Counted from the stretch's first letter, positions 19,782 to 29,035 are shown. The stretch: 64,000 bases of DNA from Chitinophagaceae bacterium (GCA_947374225.1 CANCAY010000003.1:1-64000); one strand, 5' to 3'. The notes: generated by a model not told the origin, from the sequence alone. Numbers and translations are program-made.

Positions 19782-21002
19782 TTATTTTTTAGCAGGGACT
19801 GCGCTAAGCAGTTTTTTTAGAAAACCATCAATCGCGTCGTTTTCAATCCATCTCACAACAGCGACTATGTCATTTTCTGAATCTACATAAATCATATTGG
19901 TCCCATTTCCTATATGCGCATAGGCAGTTGCTGGTGCAGAAGGATATAATTTCTTATTGGTGTTTAAAAAATAATTCATGAATCCATATTGTTCATTGGC
20001 CTTGGTTGGGGTAGTTGATTTTTGAATCCAATCTTCTGCAATTAATTGTTTACCATTCCAGTTACCTTTTCTTAGCGTTAATAACCCAAACCTACCCAAA
20101 TCAAAGGCGTTCATAAAAATACCTCCTCCAAAATGTCCACCGCCACTAACCGACTGCATTATTTTTCCATCTAATACAATCCAAGCATTATGATAGCCTG
20201 TCCAAAGCCAAGAATTAGATGCGCCAATAGGATTCATTATTTGCTCTCTTAAAACTTCAGGCAAGGGCTTATGCCAAACTGTTGTTGCTGCTAGCGCCAA
20301 TGCATTTACTCTTGTGTCATTGTATTTATAAGTAGTGCCTGGTTCATTGCGTTTTCTTGTCAACCATTCAGCTTGCTTATCGCTAGGCCTGTCTGCCCAA
20401 TCTGGCTTACCCCATAATTCACCCTCCCAGTCACTCGTTTGTCTTAAAAGATGGTCCCATGTAATGGTCCTATTATGTAAAGTTTCAAAGGGGTAGATAT
20501 AGGATTTTTTAGCAATTACAGAAGTCTGGTTTGACTCCGGACCTGCATTAAAAACCTCTACTGGAGGCAAGTAAGGAGCTACTAAATCATTCACTGAATG
20601 GATCAAACCTTTTTGAACTGCTAATCCAACCACTGTGGAAAGCATACTCTTGGTTACACTATTGACCATTTCCACCGCATTGGGATTCCCCCAGCTTGCT
20701 ATAATATAACCTTTGTAAATAATGATGCCAGTAGCTTCGCCCCTTTCTGCCATAGGACCCACAGGATCAGAAAATGGCTCTTTCCCAAATTGCATAGCTT
20801 GTGTTAGCCTTAAATTTTTAGGTGCTTTAGTTTCATTCGCAATAGCAAAACTAATTGCTTCATTTATTTTAGTTGAGTCAATGGAGAAAAAGGAAGGAGA
20901 TTTTGTGTCCCATTGTCCTGCAACTGGGTAATATTTATTTTGCTGTGCATTAGCTATAGTAAAAGAAAAAAGGCATAAGAGAAAATAAATTATTTTATTC
21001 AT
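19782..21002 (-). CDS. Serine hydrolase (beta-lactamase / penicillin-binding-protein-like family)
   Basis: This 406-residue exported hydrolase has a signal peptide ending A-N-A-Q (residue 20). The class C beta-lactamase/PBP4-type core shows the S-x-x-K motif at Ser115-V-T-Lys118. A Y-x-N-like tyrosine lies in Y-K-Y-N-D near residue 227, and a G-G-G-H-F-G-G-G loop near 286 occupies the position of the KTG/HxG motif. These enzymes act as esterases, peptidases or amidases rather than true beta-lactamases. It neighbours an M28 peptidase gene on the same strand (82-base gap), so the two may form one degradative unit. Confidence 0.88.
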   Translation of the reverse strand: MNKIIYFLLCLFSFTIANAQQNKYYPVAGQWDTKSPSFFSIDSTKINEAISFAIANETKAPKNLRLTQAMQFGKEPFSDPVGPMAERGEATGIIIYKGYIIASWGNPNAVEMVNSVTKSMLSTVVGLAVQKGLIHSVNDLVAPYLPPVEVFNAGPESNQTSVIAKKSYIYPFETLHNRTITWDHLLRQTSDWEGELWGKPDWADRPSDKQAEWLTRKRNEPGTTYKYNDTRVNALALAATTVWHKPLPEVLREQIMNPIGASNSWLWTGYHNAWIVLDGKIMQSVSGGGHFGGGIFMNAFDLGRFGLLTLRKGNWNGKQLIAEDWIQKSTTPTKANEQYGFMNYFLNTNKKLYPSAPATAYAHIGNGTNMIYVDSENDIVAVVRWIENDAIDGFLKKLLSAVPAKK

Positions 21003-21084
21003 GTGGTGCTTTTGTATTTAAAGAAGGTTGATTTATATGGAAAAACAATATTGACATTTTTAATAATATTCATTTTGCTAAATA

Positions 21085-22380
21085 TTATTTTAACAATGTA
21101 GTGTCTACTCTTGTTGGGGTATCCTTCCCTGAAATTATAGTTTGAGAGCTTAAAGCAATGGCTTTTATAATTTCTGTCATATTATCCATGTCAATGGTTT
21201 CAAACTGATCACTTGGTTTGTGATAATTTGGCTCACTGTCCATTTTTGATGTAGAAATAGTATGTGCTGGAACACCCAATTTAGCTAGTGTTGCATTGTC
21301 CGATCTGTAAAATAAATTTTGATCAGGGTAAGGATCGGGATAAAACTGAAAAGCAGATCCGGCTAAGTTTTTTTGTAGAATTGTACCCATGTCGGATTTT
21401 TCAAATCCAGTAATATAAGCACTGTTCTTCCCCCATTTACTTTCTGTACCAATCATTTCTAAATTAAACATCGCCTTGACTGTTAAAGGGTCGAATTGTT
21501 TTGAAAAATATTTTGCACCAAAACCACCAGACTCTTCTGCAGTAAATGCAACAAAAACAATCGTTCTTGCATTATTGTTTAATTGCTTGAAATATTTTGA
21601 AAGCATAATCATAGCAGTAGTTCCAGCGGCATCGTCATTGGCGCCATTAAATAGAGAATCTCCATTTTCTGCTTTCTTCCCATTAATTCCAAGGTGATCA
21701 TAATGTCCTGAAAATATAACATATTCATTGGGCAATGATTTTCCGGGAATTACAGAGACCACATTTGATAAAGGTAATTTTGTAATAGTATGCACTGCCT
21801 GTATAGCAAATTTCGCAGGTATGTTATTAGTCAAGATATAAATCACATTTGCTTGGTCTTCGGATAAAGTTTGTTTGAATTGTGCAATTCTTAAAAAATT
21901 AGGTGCGAAACTTTCATCCACTAATACAATATAATTCTTATGCGCATTTAAGTATTTATAAGCAGTTCCGAAAAGATTATCCGTTTTTTGAATACTTACT
22001 ATTTCATAATTACTTTGCTCATTTATTTCCAAATTAGACTGAGTGGTCACTACCACCACTTGCTTGGGGTCAATATTGATATTATCTAAAACACAATTGA
22101 GCGATATATATTTGGGTTTTATCATTGAGAAAGTTTGCAAGTAAGAATTGGTATTCTTAAATTTTGCAAGTCCGGTTGACGCGAATTCATTTGAAATAAA
22201 ATCCGCTGCTTTTTCTATTCCCTTACTAAAAGTTTGACGACCTTCTAGCTCATCAGAAGCTAAATATTTTTCAATACGCGACGCTTCGCTTTTGCTAATT
22301 AAAGTGTTTAAATTTTGTGCATACGACGATGCAGAAAATAATATGACAAATAGTGATGCTGTAATGAACGCTTTTTTCAT
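21085..22380 (-). CDS. M28-family zinc aminopeptidase
   Basis: This 431-residue exported metallopeptidase has a signal peptide ending S-Y-A-Q (residue 22). The co-catalytic zinc site is recognisable in F-S-G-H-Y-D-H-L-G (His, Asp), G-A-N-D-D-A-A-G (bridging Asp), F-T-A-E-E-S-G (catalytic and metal Glu) and N-L-E-M-I-G (Asp-equivalent position). The final histidine lies in E-P-N-Y-H-K-P-S-D. Relatives release N-terminal amino acids from peptides. The N-terminal third resembles a protease-associated insert. It is presumably periplasmic or secreted and works with the neighbouring serine hydrolase. Confidence 0.9.
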   Translation of the reverse strand: MKKAFITASLFVILFSASSYAQNLNTLISKSEASRIEKYLASDELEGRQTFSKGIEKAADFISNEFASTGLAKFKNTNSYLQTFSMIKPKYISLNCVLDNINIDPKQVVVVTTQSNLEINEQSNYEIVSIQKTDNLFGTAYKYLNAHKNYIVLVDESFAPNFLRIAQFKQTLSEDQANVIYILTNNIPAKFAIQAVHTITKLPLSNVVSVIPGKSLPNEYVIFSGHYDHLGINGKKAENGDSLFNGANDDAAGTTAMIMLSKYFKQLNNNARTIVFVAFTAEESGGFGAKYFSKQFDPLTVKAMFNLEMIGTESKWGKNSAYITGFEKSDMGTILQKNLAGSAFQFYPDPYPDQNLFYRSDNATLAKLGVPAHTISTSKMDSEPNYHKPSDQFETIDMDNMTEIIKAIALSSQTIISGKDTPTRVDTTLLK

Positions 22381-22493
22381 GATATAGTTATAAATATGAA
22401 GTTTAAAGGTAAAACCAAAATGACTTTAAATTTTAACTAATTAATAAATGGTATTAAACTTTGTATAGGATAGAATGTCTAAATTAGCATAGC

Positions 22494-23036
22494 ATGCAAA
22501 GTGACCAAGATATCATCATACAATTCCAGTCTTCTATAAATAAAGAACAGGCTTTTACACAATTAGTGAAAAAGCATCAATCTAAAGTGTATTACCAGAT
22601 TAAAAAGATGGTAATAGAACACGCAGACGCGGATGATATTGCACAATCCGTTTGGATTAAAATTTGGAATAAACTAGATGGGTTTAAAATGGAAAGCGAG
22701 TTTAGTACCTGGTTATTTAGAATCGCCTATAACGAAACCGTCAATTTTATCAATAAACAGAAAAAATATGACGGGCATGTCAATATAGACGACCAAAATC
22801 AATCCAATACCTCGCCTAGTACAACGGGTGATCCACATAGTGCTAAAATACAGATAAAATTAGAGCACTCAATTTTGCAATTACCTGAAAAACAAAGAGT
22901 TGTGTTTATGTTACGCTACTATGAGGAGTTCAATTATGAAAAAATCGCTTCCATAACAGGCACTACCGTTGGTGGAGCCAAGGCCAATTATCATCAAGCA
23001 GTGAAAAAAATGCAAGAATTACTAAAGCAGGATTAA
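22494..23036 (+). CDS. ECF-type RNA polymerase sigma factor
   Basis: This 180-residue sigma factor has region 2 at about residues 20-85 (D-A-D-D-I-A-Q-S-V-W-I-K-I-W, F-S-T-W-L-F-R-I-A-Y-N) and region 4 at about 125-175 (L-P-E-K-Q-R-V-V-F-M-L-R-Y-Y-E-E, then a G-T-T-V-G-G-A-K helix-turn-helix). There is no region 1 or 3, as expected for ECF sigma factors. The next gene encodes a one-helix membrane protein that fits an anti-sigma factor, and the third gene a Spy-like periplasmic protein. This points to an envelope-stress circuit. Confidence 0.92.
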   Translation: MQSDQDIIIQFQSSINKEQAFTQLVKKHQSKVYYQIKKMVIEHADADDIAQSVWIKIWNKLDGFKMESEFSTWLFRIAYNETVNFINKQKKYDGHVNIDDQNQSNTSPSTTGDPHSAKIQIKLEHSILQLPEKQRVVFMLRYYEEFNYEKIASITGTTVGGAKANYHQAVKKMQELLKQD

Positions 23037-23069
23037 ACCTATAAATTAATACATTGTCAAAATAAGGAT

Positions 23070-23507
23070 ATGAATAACGAACCCATAGATAGCACATTAA
23101 AGGAAGATAAGGCAATGATGGAGCAGCTGCTTTCAACGGAGGCATTGAGTCAATTCGACGCAGCAATGCACGAAGTACCTGCAGGATATTTTGAACAATT
23201 CCCTGAATCTATCTTACTTAAGATTAAAGCTACCGCAAATCCTACGTCTGCAAAGTTCTTTACCATTGGCAGGTTGTCTATGGCTGCAGCTGTTTTATTA
23301 ATTATTGCAAGCACTTTTATTTTTGTTCAAAAAAACAAAACAGATAATCAAATAGCTACAATTGCAATTCATGAAATTCCAATTTCAGAGATGGAAGCTT
23401 ATGTGAATAATAATGAATGGATAGCCGACGTGGACGTTCAAAGCGAAATTAACAAAATAGAAACAAACTTTGAAACTGGGTCTTTGTCAAAAGATAGTAT
23501 CAATTAA
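23070..23507 (+). CDS. Probable anti-sigma factor / single-pass membrane protein
   Basis: This 145-residue protein has a cytoplasmic N-terminal part of about 70 residues (V-P-A-G-Y-F-E-Q-F-P, a pattern common in Bacteroidota anti-sigma-like proteins). One transmembrane helix lies at about residues 69-88 (L-S-M-A-A-A-V-L-L-I-I-A), and an acidic periplasmic tail of about 55 residues follows. No zinc-binding HxxxCxxC motif is present. Its place 33 bases after an ECF sigma gene and 9 bases before a Spy-like gene supports the anti-sigma role, which is inferred from context. Confidence 0.7.
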   Translation: MNNEPIDSTLKEDKAMMEQLLSTEALSQFDAAMHEVPAGYFEQFPESILLKIKATANPTSAKFFTIGRLSMAAAVLLIIASTFIFVQKNKTDNQIATIAIHEIPISEMEAYVNNNEWIADVDVQSEINKIETNFETGSLSKDSIN

Positions 23508-23516
23508 AATTTAGTT

Positions 23517-24014
23517 ATGAAAAAAATATTAGCATTCATTTTTGCCGGATTATTATTTATTGCTGGAAATGCAATAGCACAAGGACCTGACAGAATGGGA
23601 AGACCTCCACATCCTCCAAGAATGGGAGACGATAGACCTCCTAGAGGCGGAGACGATAGACCAGGTGGATTAGGCGATGATAGGCCCCCAAGAATGGAGC
23701 CGGAAAAAAGAGCGAAAATTGAAATGTATAAAATTCAATTTATTACGGAGAAATTAGGATTAAGTCCTGCGGAAGCTCGTGATTTTTGGCCAGTTTATAA
23801 TGAACACAAAATAGCAGTGGATGAAATTGTCAAATCAAAAATAGGCGATGAAATACAGTTTCAAGAAGCTATGCTTTTCGCAAAGAAAAAATACAGAGCG
23901 AATTTAAAACCAATTTTAAGGGACGAGGACAGAGTAAACGAAGCCCTAAGGGTAGATAGAGAATTTTTAAAAACAATCCGCTTTGAAATGATGAAAAGAA
24001 GGGGGATTAATTAG
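23517..24014 (+). CDS. Spy/CpxP-like periplasmic protein with GDDRP repeats
   Basis: This 165-residue protein has a signal peptide ending I-A-Q (residue 22). A proline/arginine/glycine/aspartate-rich linker follows, in which G-D-D-R-P occurs three times (about residues 38-60). The rest is a helical domain of about 100 residues containing L-G-L-S-P-A-E-A-R-D-F-W-P-V-Y, which resembles the L-T-x-x-Q helical hairpins of Spy and CpxP-type envelope-stress proteins. It follows a sigma and an anti-sigma gene and is probably their periplasmic sensor or a target chaperone. The linker is unusually charged and could bind metal or polyanions; that is a guess. Confidence 0.72.
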   Translation: MKKILAFIFAGLLFIAGNAIAQGPDRMGRPPHPPRMGDDRPPRGGDDRPGGLGDDRPPRMEPEKRAKIEMYKIQFITEKLGLSPAEARDFWPVYNEHKIAVDEIVKSKIGDEIQFQEAMLFAKKKYRANLKPILRDEDRVNEALRVDREFLKTIRFEMMKRRGIN

Positions 24015-24023
24015 AATCCCTTT

Positions 24024-24076
24024 CTTCATTTTCAGTATCTTACAGTATCAAATTTAAAAAGATACTGAAAATGAAG
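24024..24076 (+). promoter_or_regulatory. Perfect 18-bp inverted repeat enclosing the start codon of the M20 gene
   Basis: The arm at 24024-24041 is exactly complementary to 24059-24076, with a 17-base loop. The second arm contains the ATG at 24071. The repeat CAGTATC occurs at 24033-24039 and 24043-24049, and both copies can pair with GATACTG at 24061-24067. No T tract follows, so it does not look like a simple terminator. A translation-controlling hairpin is the likeliest reading. Confidence 0.65.
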
Positions 24077-25513
24077 AATTTACTAAAGGTATTAGTTGCT
24101 GTTATTTTAGTTTTAGCAATCATTGTAATTGCAAAAACCATCGCAAATAAACCAAACAGTCAAAAAAATACAGTTACACTAGCCGAATTGCCAACTGATG
24201 CCATTGCGCATATGAGTAAGGCCATTCAAATTCCAACTGAAACACCTAACGACGCTTTTAAGTTTGACACAACTACGTTTCTAGCATACAGAAAATTTTT
24301 AGAGACTTCTTACCCCTTAATTCAGAAGCATTTACCAAGAACCATTATTGATAGTTTTAATTATATCTATGAGTGGAAGGGAAGCGACACAAGTATCTTG
24401 CCAATGGTTTTAATGGCGCATTATGATGTAGTTCCGGTAGAAGCTTCTGCTGTTAAATTATGGCACGCAAAACCTTATGGTGGAGAAATAAAGGAAGACT
24501 ATATCTGGGGAAGAGGCGTATTAGACGACAAGTCTAGCATGATCAGTATTTTAGAAGCTACCGAAGCACAACTTAAAGCCGGCTTCCAACCTAAGCAAAC
24601 AATATACTTATGTTTTGGAGCAGACGAAGAATCTAGCGGCTACGGCGCTACCGCTGTAACTAAGTATTTTGAAAAACAACATAAAAGATTTGATATTGTT
24701 GTAGATGAAGGTGGAGAAATTTCCACTGAATCCAATAAAAACGTAAAACATCCTATTGCGTCCATTGGCGTAGGAGAAAAAGGATATGTTACTTTAATTT
24801 TAACTGCTCAAAAAGAAGGTGGACATTCTTCTGTACCAGGCAAGGCAACTGCTATTGATATTTTAAGTAGTGCCATTGTAAAAGCGAAAGCGAAACAAAT
24901 GCCACTTAGATTAATTGCTCCGATAAAATCTTATATAGAAAGAATCAGTAGTTATAATGAGGACTTTATTCAAAAAATGAAACAATCAAATTTGTGGTTA
25001 TTTAAAGGAAGCGTGTTAAATGAAATGTCAGAAGATCCACACTCCAATGCATTAGTAAGAACTACAATTGTACCTACTGTATTTAATAGTGGGGTTCGAG
25101 ATAATGTTATACCTACGTTTGCAACCGCTTATTTAAATTCAAGAATTTTACCTGGAGAAACTCCTAATGATGTTAAAGCTTTTGTTGAAAAAACGATTGA
25201 TGATACAAATATCAAAGTGACAATCTATCCGAATTATCAAACCATGCCTTCTCCAACTACAGACATTAATAGCAAGGCTTTTAAAAGAATAGAGCAGGCA
25301 ATTAATTCAATTGTAGATGATGTAGTGGTAACGCCTATGTTAATGGTTGGTGCTACAGATAGTAGAAATTACAGAACCCTAAGTGATGGTGTTATTAATT
25401 TCACCCCCATAACGAATGGTAAAGGATATCATGGCATTGACGAACGTATGCAGATTTCTGATTTCAAAAAATGTTTTAATTTCTACACCTTATTAATACA
25501 AGGATCAAAATAA
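24071..25513 (+). CDS. M20-family metallopeptidase (PM20D1/carboxypeptidase S-like), membrane-anchored
   Basis: This 480-residue enzyme has an N-terminal hydrophobic anchor (residues 6-23) and a peptidase M20 domain with an inserted dimerisation lid. Metal and catalytic motifs are M-A-H-Y-D-V-V-P-V (His, Asp), G-R-G-V-L-D-D-K (bridging Asp), D-E-E-S-S-G (catalytic Glu pair) and V-D-E-G-G. The final His lies in G-Y-H-G-I-D-E-R. The W-H-A-K-P-Y-G-G-E segment and overall length match the carboxypeptidase S/PM20D1 branch, which acts on N-acyl amino acids or small peptides. Its start codon lies inside a perfect inverted repeat, so translation may be controlled by RNA structure. Confidence 0.9.
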   Translation: MKNLLKVLVAVILVLAIIVIAKTIANKPNSQKNTVTLAELPTDAIAHMSKAIQIPTETPNDAFKFDTTTFLAYRKFLETSYPLIQKHLPRTIIDSFNYIYEWKGSDTSILPMVLMAHYDVVPVEASAVKLWHAKPYGGEIKEDYIWGRGVLDDKSSMISILEATEAQLKAGFQPKQTIYLCFGADEESSGYGATAVTKYFEKQHKRFDIVVDEGGEISTESNKNVKHPIASIGVGEKGYVTLILTAQKEGGHSSVPGKATAIDILSSAIVKAKAKQMPLRLIAPIKSYIERISSYNEDFIQKMKQSNLWLFKGSVLNEMSEDPHSNALVRTTIVPTVFNSGVRDNVIPTFATAYLNSRILPGETPNDVKAFVEKTIDDTNIKVTIYPNYQTMPSPTTDINSKAFKRIEQAINSIVDDVVVTPMLMVGATDSRNYRTLSDGVINFTPITNGKGYHGIDERMQISDFKKCFNFYTLLIQGSK

Positions 25514-25531
25514 AAAACATTAAAAATATTC

Positions 25532-25566
25532 AAAGCCATTACTTTAATTAGTAGTGGCTTTTTTTA
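25532..25566. terminator. Terminator overlapping the 3' end of the MFS gene
   Basis: A 12-bp stem with one G-T wobble (25532-25543 with 25550-25561) and a 6-base loop is followed by T7. It serves the M20 gene on the plus strand, and its right arm is coding sequence of the convergent permease ending at 25544. Confidence 0.85.
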
Positions 25567-26797
25567 TTACTACACTTCCTCTCCAACCAAAATAAGCAAC
25601 TACTAAAAAAGCTATTAGTGGAACAATATACCCATATTGAATATTACCTGTGTTGTCGCTAATTAAACCAAAGACTCTAGGTAATACGGCGCCGCCTACA
25701 ATGGACATTACAATTAAGCTACTCGCCATTTCTGTATCTTTTCCTAAGGATTGTATACCCAATGAAAATATAGTAGGGAACATGATTGACATAAAAAAGC
25801 AAATTGCTATTAAAGCATACACTGTTGTCATTCCTTGGCCTAAGATAGCAACTAAACATAATGCAACACATATTAGTGCAAAGGTGGTTAAGAGTTTACG
25901 CGGTGCAATAAATCGCATTAAAGCAGTTCCAGAAAAACGGCCAATCAAAAAAGCCAGGCCTCCAAAACTTAAATAGTCAGCAGCTTGTAGCTCTGAAATG
26001 TTAGCGGTTTTAGTAGCATATAAAATAAACAGGCTCAATACACAAACTTGTGCGCCAACATAAAAAAACTGTGTGATTACCGCCCAGCTTAAATGTCTAT
26101 GTTTTAATGTTTCAGCAATAGAAGCTTTAGCACCTAAATTGTTTTTATCTCTAATGTCTGGAAGCTTTATAATATAAAATAGCACTGCGAATACTAATAA
26201 GATAATACCTAAAATAGCATAGGGTGTTTTAACACTATACGCCTCCGACGCCAATGCGATTTTTCTAGTAGCATCCGTCATTGCCGCCAATTCACTATCT
26301 GTATACCCTTTAGTTAAAATTAATCTAGCTCCAATTGCGGGTGCAATAGCAACTGCTAGCCCATTAAAAGACTGAACTAGATTTAATCTTTGTGTTGCCG
26401 TACTAGGGTCTCCCAAGCTGGAAGCATATGGATTTGCAGCTGTTTCTAAAATGGTTAATCCACACGCTATTACAAATAAGGCAAATAGGAAATAGTTATA
26501 AGACTGATGATTAGCCGCGGGTATAAACAAGAAGGATCCTATTGCAAACAGGATCAAGCCTGCAATGATTCCCATTTTATATCCCCACTTTTTCATGATA
26601 TAACCAGCAGGCAGTGCCATAATAAAGTAAGCTATAAAGACCGAGGAGTCAACCAAAGTAGACTGTGTAGTGGTAAGCGTGAAAGACTTCTTTAAATGCG
26701 GAATTAAAATGGGATCTAAATTATGAGCGAATCCCCATAAAAAGAACAGGCATGTAATTAAAATGAAAGGGATGGAATCCGAAATTGATTTTTTCAT
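25544..26797 (-). CDS. Sugar MFS permease (FucP / glucose-galactose transporter family)
   Basis: This 417-residue permease has twelve predicted transmembrane helices. It shows the FucP-family pattern: F-L-W-G-F-A-H-N-L-D-P-I-L-I-P in helix 1, A-G-Y-I-M-K-K-W-G-Y in the first loop, and E-T-A-A-N-P-Y near residue 120. N-L-V-Q-S-F-N-G-L follows, then G-R-F-S-G-T-A-L-M-R in the second half. Characterised members are proton symporters for fucose, glucose or galactose at the inner membrane. The motif E-T-A-A-N-P-Y carries the acidic residue used for proton coupling. No catabolic operon is adjacent, so the sugar cannot be named. Confidence 0.9.
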   Translation of the reverse strand: MKKSISDSIPFILITCLFFLWGFAHNLDPILIPHLKKSFTLTTTQSTLVDSSVFIAYFIMALPAGYIMKKWGYKMGIIAGLILFAIGSFLFIPAANHQSYNYFLFALFVIACGLTILETAANPYASSLGDPSTATQRLNLVQSFNGLAVAIAPAIGARLILTKGYTDSELAAMTDATRKIALASEAYSVKTPYAILGIILLVFAVLFYIIKLPDIRDKNNLGAKASIAETLKHRHLSWAVITQFFYVGAQVCVLSLFILYATKTANISELQAADYLSFGGLAFLIGRFSGTALMRFIAPRKLLTTFALICVALCLVAILGQGMTTVYALIAICFFMSIMFPTIFSLGIQSLGKDTEMASSLIVMSIVGGAVLPRVFGLISDNTGNIQYGYIVPLIAFLVVAYFGWRGSVVIKKATTN

Positions 26798-26932
26798 ACG
26801 CAGTTAAACTTGTGAGAAATTAATGACATTTAAATATAATACATAAAGGTTATTTGACAATAAATTTGAGCCTTCAACTCTAATTACAAAAAGAATAGTC
26901 CTAATTTAGTGCAACGAAAAACCAACTTGTTT

Positions 26933-27715
26933 ATGAAAAATGTTTTAATGACTGCAATGCTTCTTGCATTCTCAATTTGCTCAATAGCAAAACCTGTCTC
27001 TAACAATCCAAGGGAGTACTATATGATACAAGTGTACCATTGTACTTCACAAAAACAGATTAATACTATTGATGCTTTTATGAAAAGTGTTTACTTGCCA
27101 CATTTGCATTCAGTAGGTGTTTCAAAAGTTGGCGTATTTGAGCCAGTAGACAATGATACTGCTGCAGACAAAAGACTAATGGTTTGGATCCCTTTAAAGT
27201 CAATTAATGAAATAGATAAGCTGGATAATATTATTGAACAACTTGACCCAATGGGCAATAATACTTTAATACATTTAGAAAATGGAGATAGTAGTTTACC
27301 TTATTCAAGAATTGAAACTACGATTGCAAAAGCATTTAAAAATCAGCCTCAGTTTTCAACTAAATCTGATTTAGTTAAATCAAGTGCTCGTATTTATGAA
27401 TTCAGAAGTTATGAAGGACCTACCGAAGACATGTACTTAAGAAAAGTACATATGTTTAATGAAGGAAAAGAAATTGACTTGTTTAATAAATTAAATTTCA
27501 ATGCTATTTTTTACGCTAAAGTAATTGCTGGAAGCAGAATGCCAAACTTGGTATACATGACTAGCTTTAACAATATGGATGACAGAAACGCACATTGGAA
27601 AATATTTGGAGAAGATCCAACTTGGAAAATTATCTCCAATCTACCACAATACTTAAAAACCATATCTAAAGCAGATATCATTTTAATGACTGCTAAAGAT
27701 TATGCTGATTTTTAA
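26933..27715 (+). CDS. NIPSNAP-family exported protein
   Basis: The start at 26933 gives a signal peptide (M-K-N-V-L-M-T-A-M-L-L-A-F-S ... A-K-P); an in-frame GTG 24 bases upstream is less credible. The mature protein is a tandem of two ferredoxin-like alpha/beta domains of the NIPSNAP type. The first begins Y-Y-M-I-Q-V-Y-H-C and the second A-R-I-Y-E-F-R-S-Y-E-G-P near residue 145, with the typical K-V-H-M-F-N-E-G-K-E-I-D-L-F and P-N-L-V-Y-M-T-S-F blocks. Bacterial members have no firm function. Its stop overlaps the stop of the convergent TolC gene by 4 bases. Confidence 0.85.
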   Translation: MKNVLMTAMLLAFSICSIAKPVSNNPREYYMIQVYHCTSQKQINTIDAFMKSVYLPHLHSVGVSKVGVFEPVDNDTAADKRLMVWIPLKSINEIDKLDNIIEQLDPMGNNTLIHLENGDSSLPYSRIETTIAKAFKNQPQFSTKSDLVKSSARIYEFRSYEGPTEDMYLRKVHMFNEGKEIDLFNKLNFNAIFYAKVIAGSRMPNLVYMTSFNNMDDRNAHWKIFGEDPTWKIISNLPQYLKTISKADIILMTAKDYADF

Positions 27716-28998
27716 TTAATTAAATGCAATCCCATCAAACGCGCTAATTCTAGTTTAGCCGAACATAGTTGGAATTGATATTGTAATTGATTAAATAAAG
27801 CCCTTTGGTAATCGGAGTTGGTAGAAGTTACTTCAATAGGAGTCGCTGTTCCGTTTAACAATTTCGCGTTACTTAATTTTTGTGCTAATGCAGCTTGCTC
27901 AATTTGGGAAGCTGCATTTTTTATGCGCTGCTCATTGCCTTGAATGTCAATGATAGCCGCTTTGATATCTTTTTCAAACTCATGCAGTACCACTGCAGCG
28001 TCGGTTTCTTGTATGGCAAGCCCTTGTTGTTGAATCTTAATTTGTTGCTTGGTTTTTCCACCATTAAATAAAGGCACAGAAAAACCTATGCCTGCATTAT
28101 AATTAAATCGTTGGTCTTGAATAGCAGGAAGATACCCATTTTTTGAACCCACACTAGCTTTCATACCAACATAAGGTTTTTCATTTAGCTTACTAATAGC
28201 CAATTCAGATTTTGCAATACTAATTTTATCTTTTGCAATTGCCAAGCTTGGATTATTTAATAAGGCCTGTTGTATTGCTTCTTCAACATTATAATTATTT
28301 AATGCAAATTGTAATTGATTCTCTTTAATTTCCTCAACACCGGTGCCATATTTCATTAGATTAGCCAGTTTTTTCAAACTAGTCTCTAAGTCAATCTTTC
28401 TATTTGATTCATTGTCAATTTTTGACTGAATGGTAAGTAAATCTAATTGTATTGCATTGCCATTTTTTAACTGCGACTCAATAACATTTTTATTCTCGTT
28501 TAGCAATTGTAAAACTGTATTTTGAATTTCAATTGATTTTTTCGCGTAGATCATTTGATAGTACACTTGGCTAATTTGATAAAACAAATTTGACCTAAGT
28601 TGTTCTGCCTGATGTTTTGAACTTTGAAGTTCATTTTTTGCTTTGTCGATATTTGATTTTAATCTTCCAAAATCAAACAAGGTATAGGTCCCATTTAAAG
28701 CGGCACTCATATTGTGTTCCGGAGCAAACTGAAATAATTTTTCTCCAAATTGCACTTCAATTTTAGGCTTTACATAGGCATAGCTTGCGTCAAAATTAAT
28801 GTCTGGGTACTTATTTAATTGAGTAAGTAATAATCTATCTTCTGCTAATTGAACAGACTGTTGTGTTTCCTTAACTTTAGGATAGTAGGTTAATGATTGT
28901 GTCAGTAAATTAGACAATTCATTATTCACTAAATTTTGTGCAGTTGCTATATTAGTTAAGCTAACTAAAAATAATGTGGATGTGATCAATTTTTTCAT
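27712..28998 (-). CDS. TolC-family outer-membrane efflux protein
   Basis: The ATG at 28998 is preferred over an in-frame TTG two codons upstream because it opens a standard signal peptide (M-K-K-L-I-T-S-T-L-F-L ... T-A-Q). The protein has about 428 residues and two repeats of the outer-membrane efflux (OEP) domain. It has long heptad-rich coiled-coil helices and the closing L-E-L-A-R-L-M-G segment. It forms the trimeric tunnel that links the EmrA-type adaptor to the outside. It is the last gene of a three-gene efflux operon, 37 bases after the permease. Confidence 0.92.
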   Translation of the reverse strand: MKKLITSTLFLVSLTNIATAQNLVNNELSNLLTQSLTYYPKVKETQQSVQLAEDRLLLTQLNKYPDINFDASYAYVKPKIEVQFGEKLFQFAPEHNMSAALNGTYTLFDFGRLKSNIDKAKNELQSSKHQAEQLRSNLFYQISQVYYQMIYAKKSIEIQNTVLQLLNENKNVIESQLKNGNAIQLDLLTIQSKIDNESNRKIDLETSLKKLANLMKYGTGVEEIKENQLQFALNNYNVEEAIQQALLNNPSLAIAKDKISIAKSELAISKLNEKPYVGMKASVGSKNGYLPAIQDQRFNYNAGIGFSVPLFNGGKTKQQIKIQQQGLAIQETDAAVVLHEFEKDIKAAIIDIQGNEQRIKNAASQIEQAALAQKLSNAKLLNGTATPIEVTSTNSDYQRALFNQLQYQFQLCSAKLELARLMGLHLIN

Positions 28999-29035
28999 AC
29001 TCAAACGATATTGTATTTTAATGCTTTCGCTTAAT

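Noticed and set aside
26861-26868. TAAATTTG as promoter of the NIPSNAP-like gene
   Set aside because: The nearest TTTG upstream is much too close and none is found at 19-21 bases.
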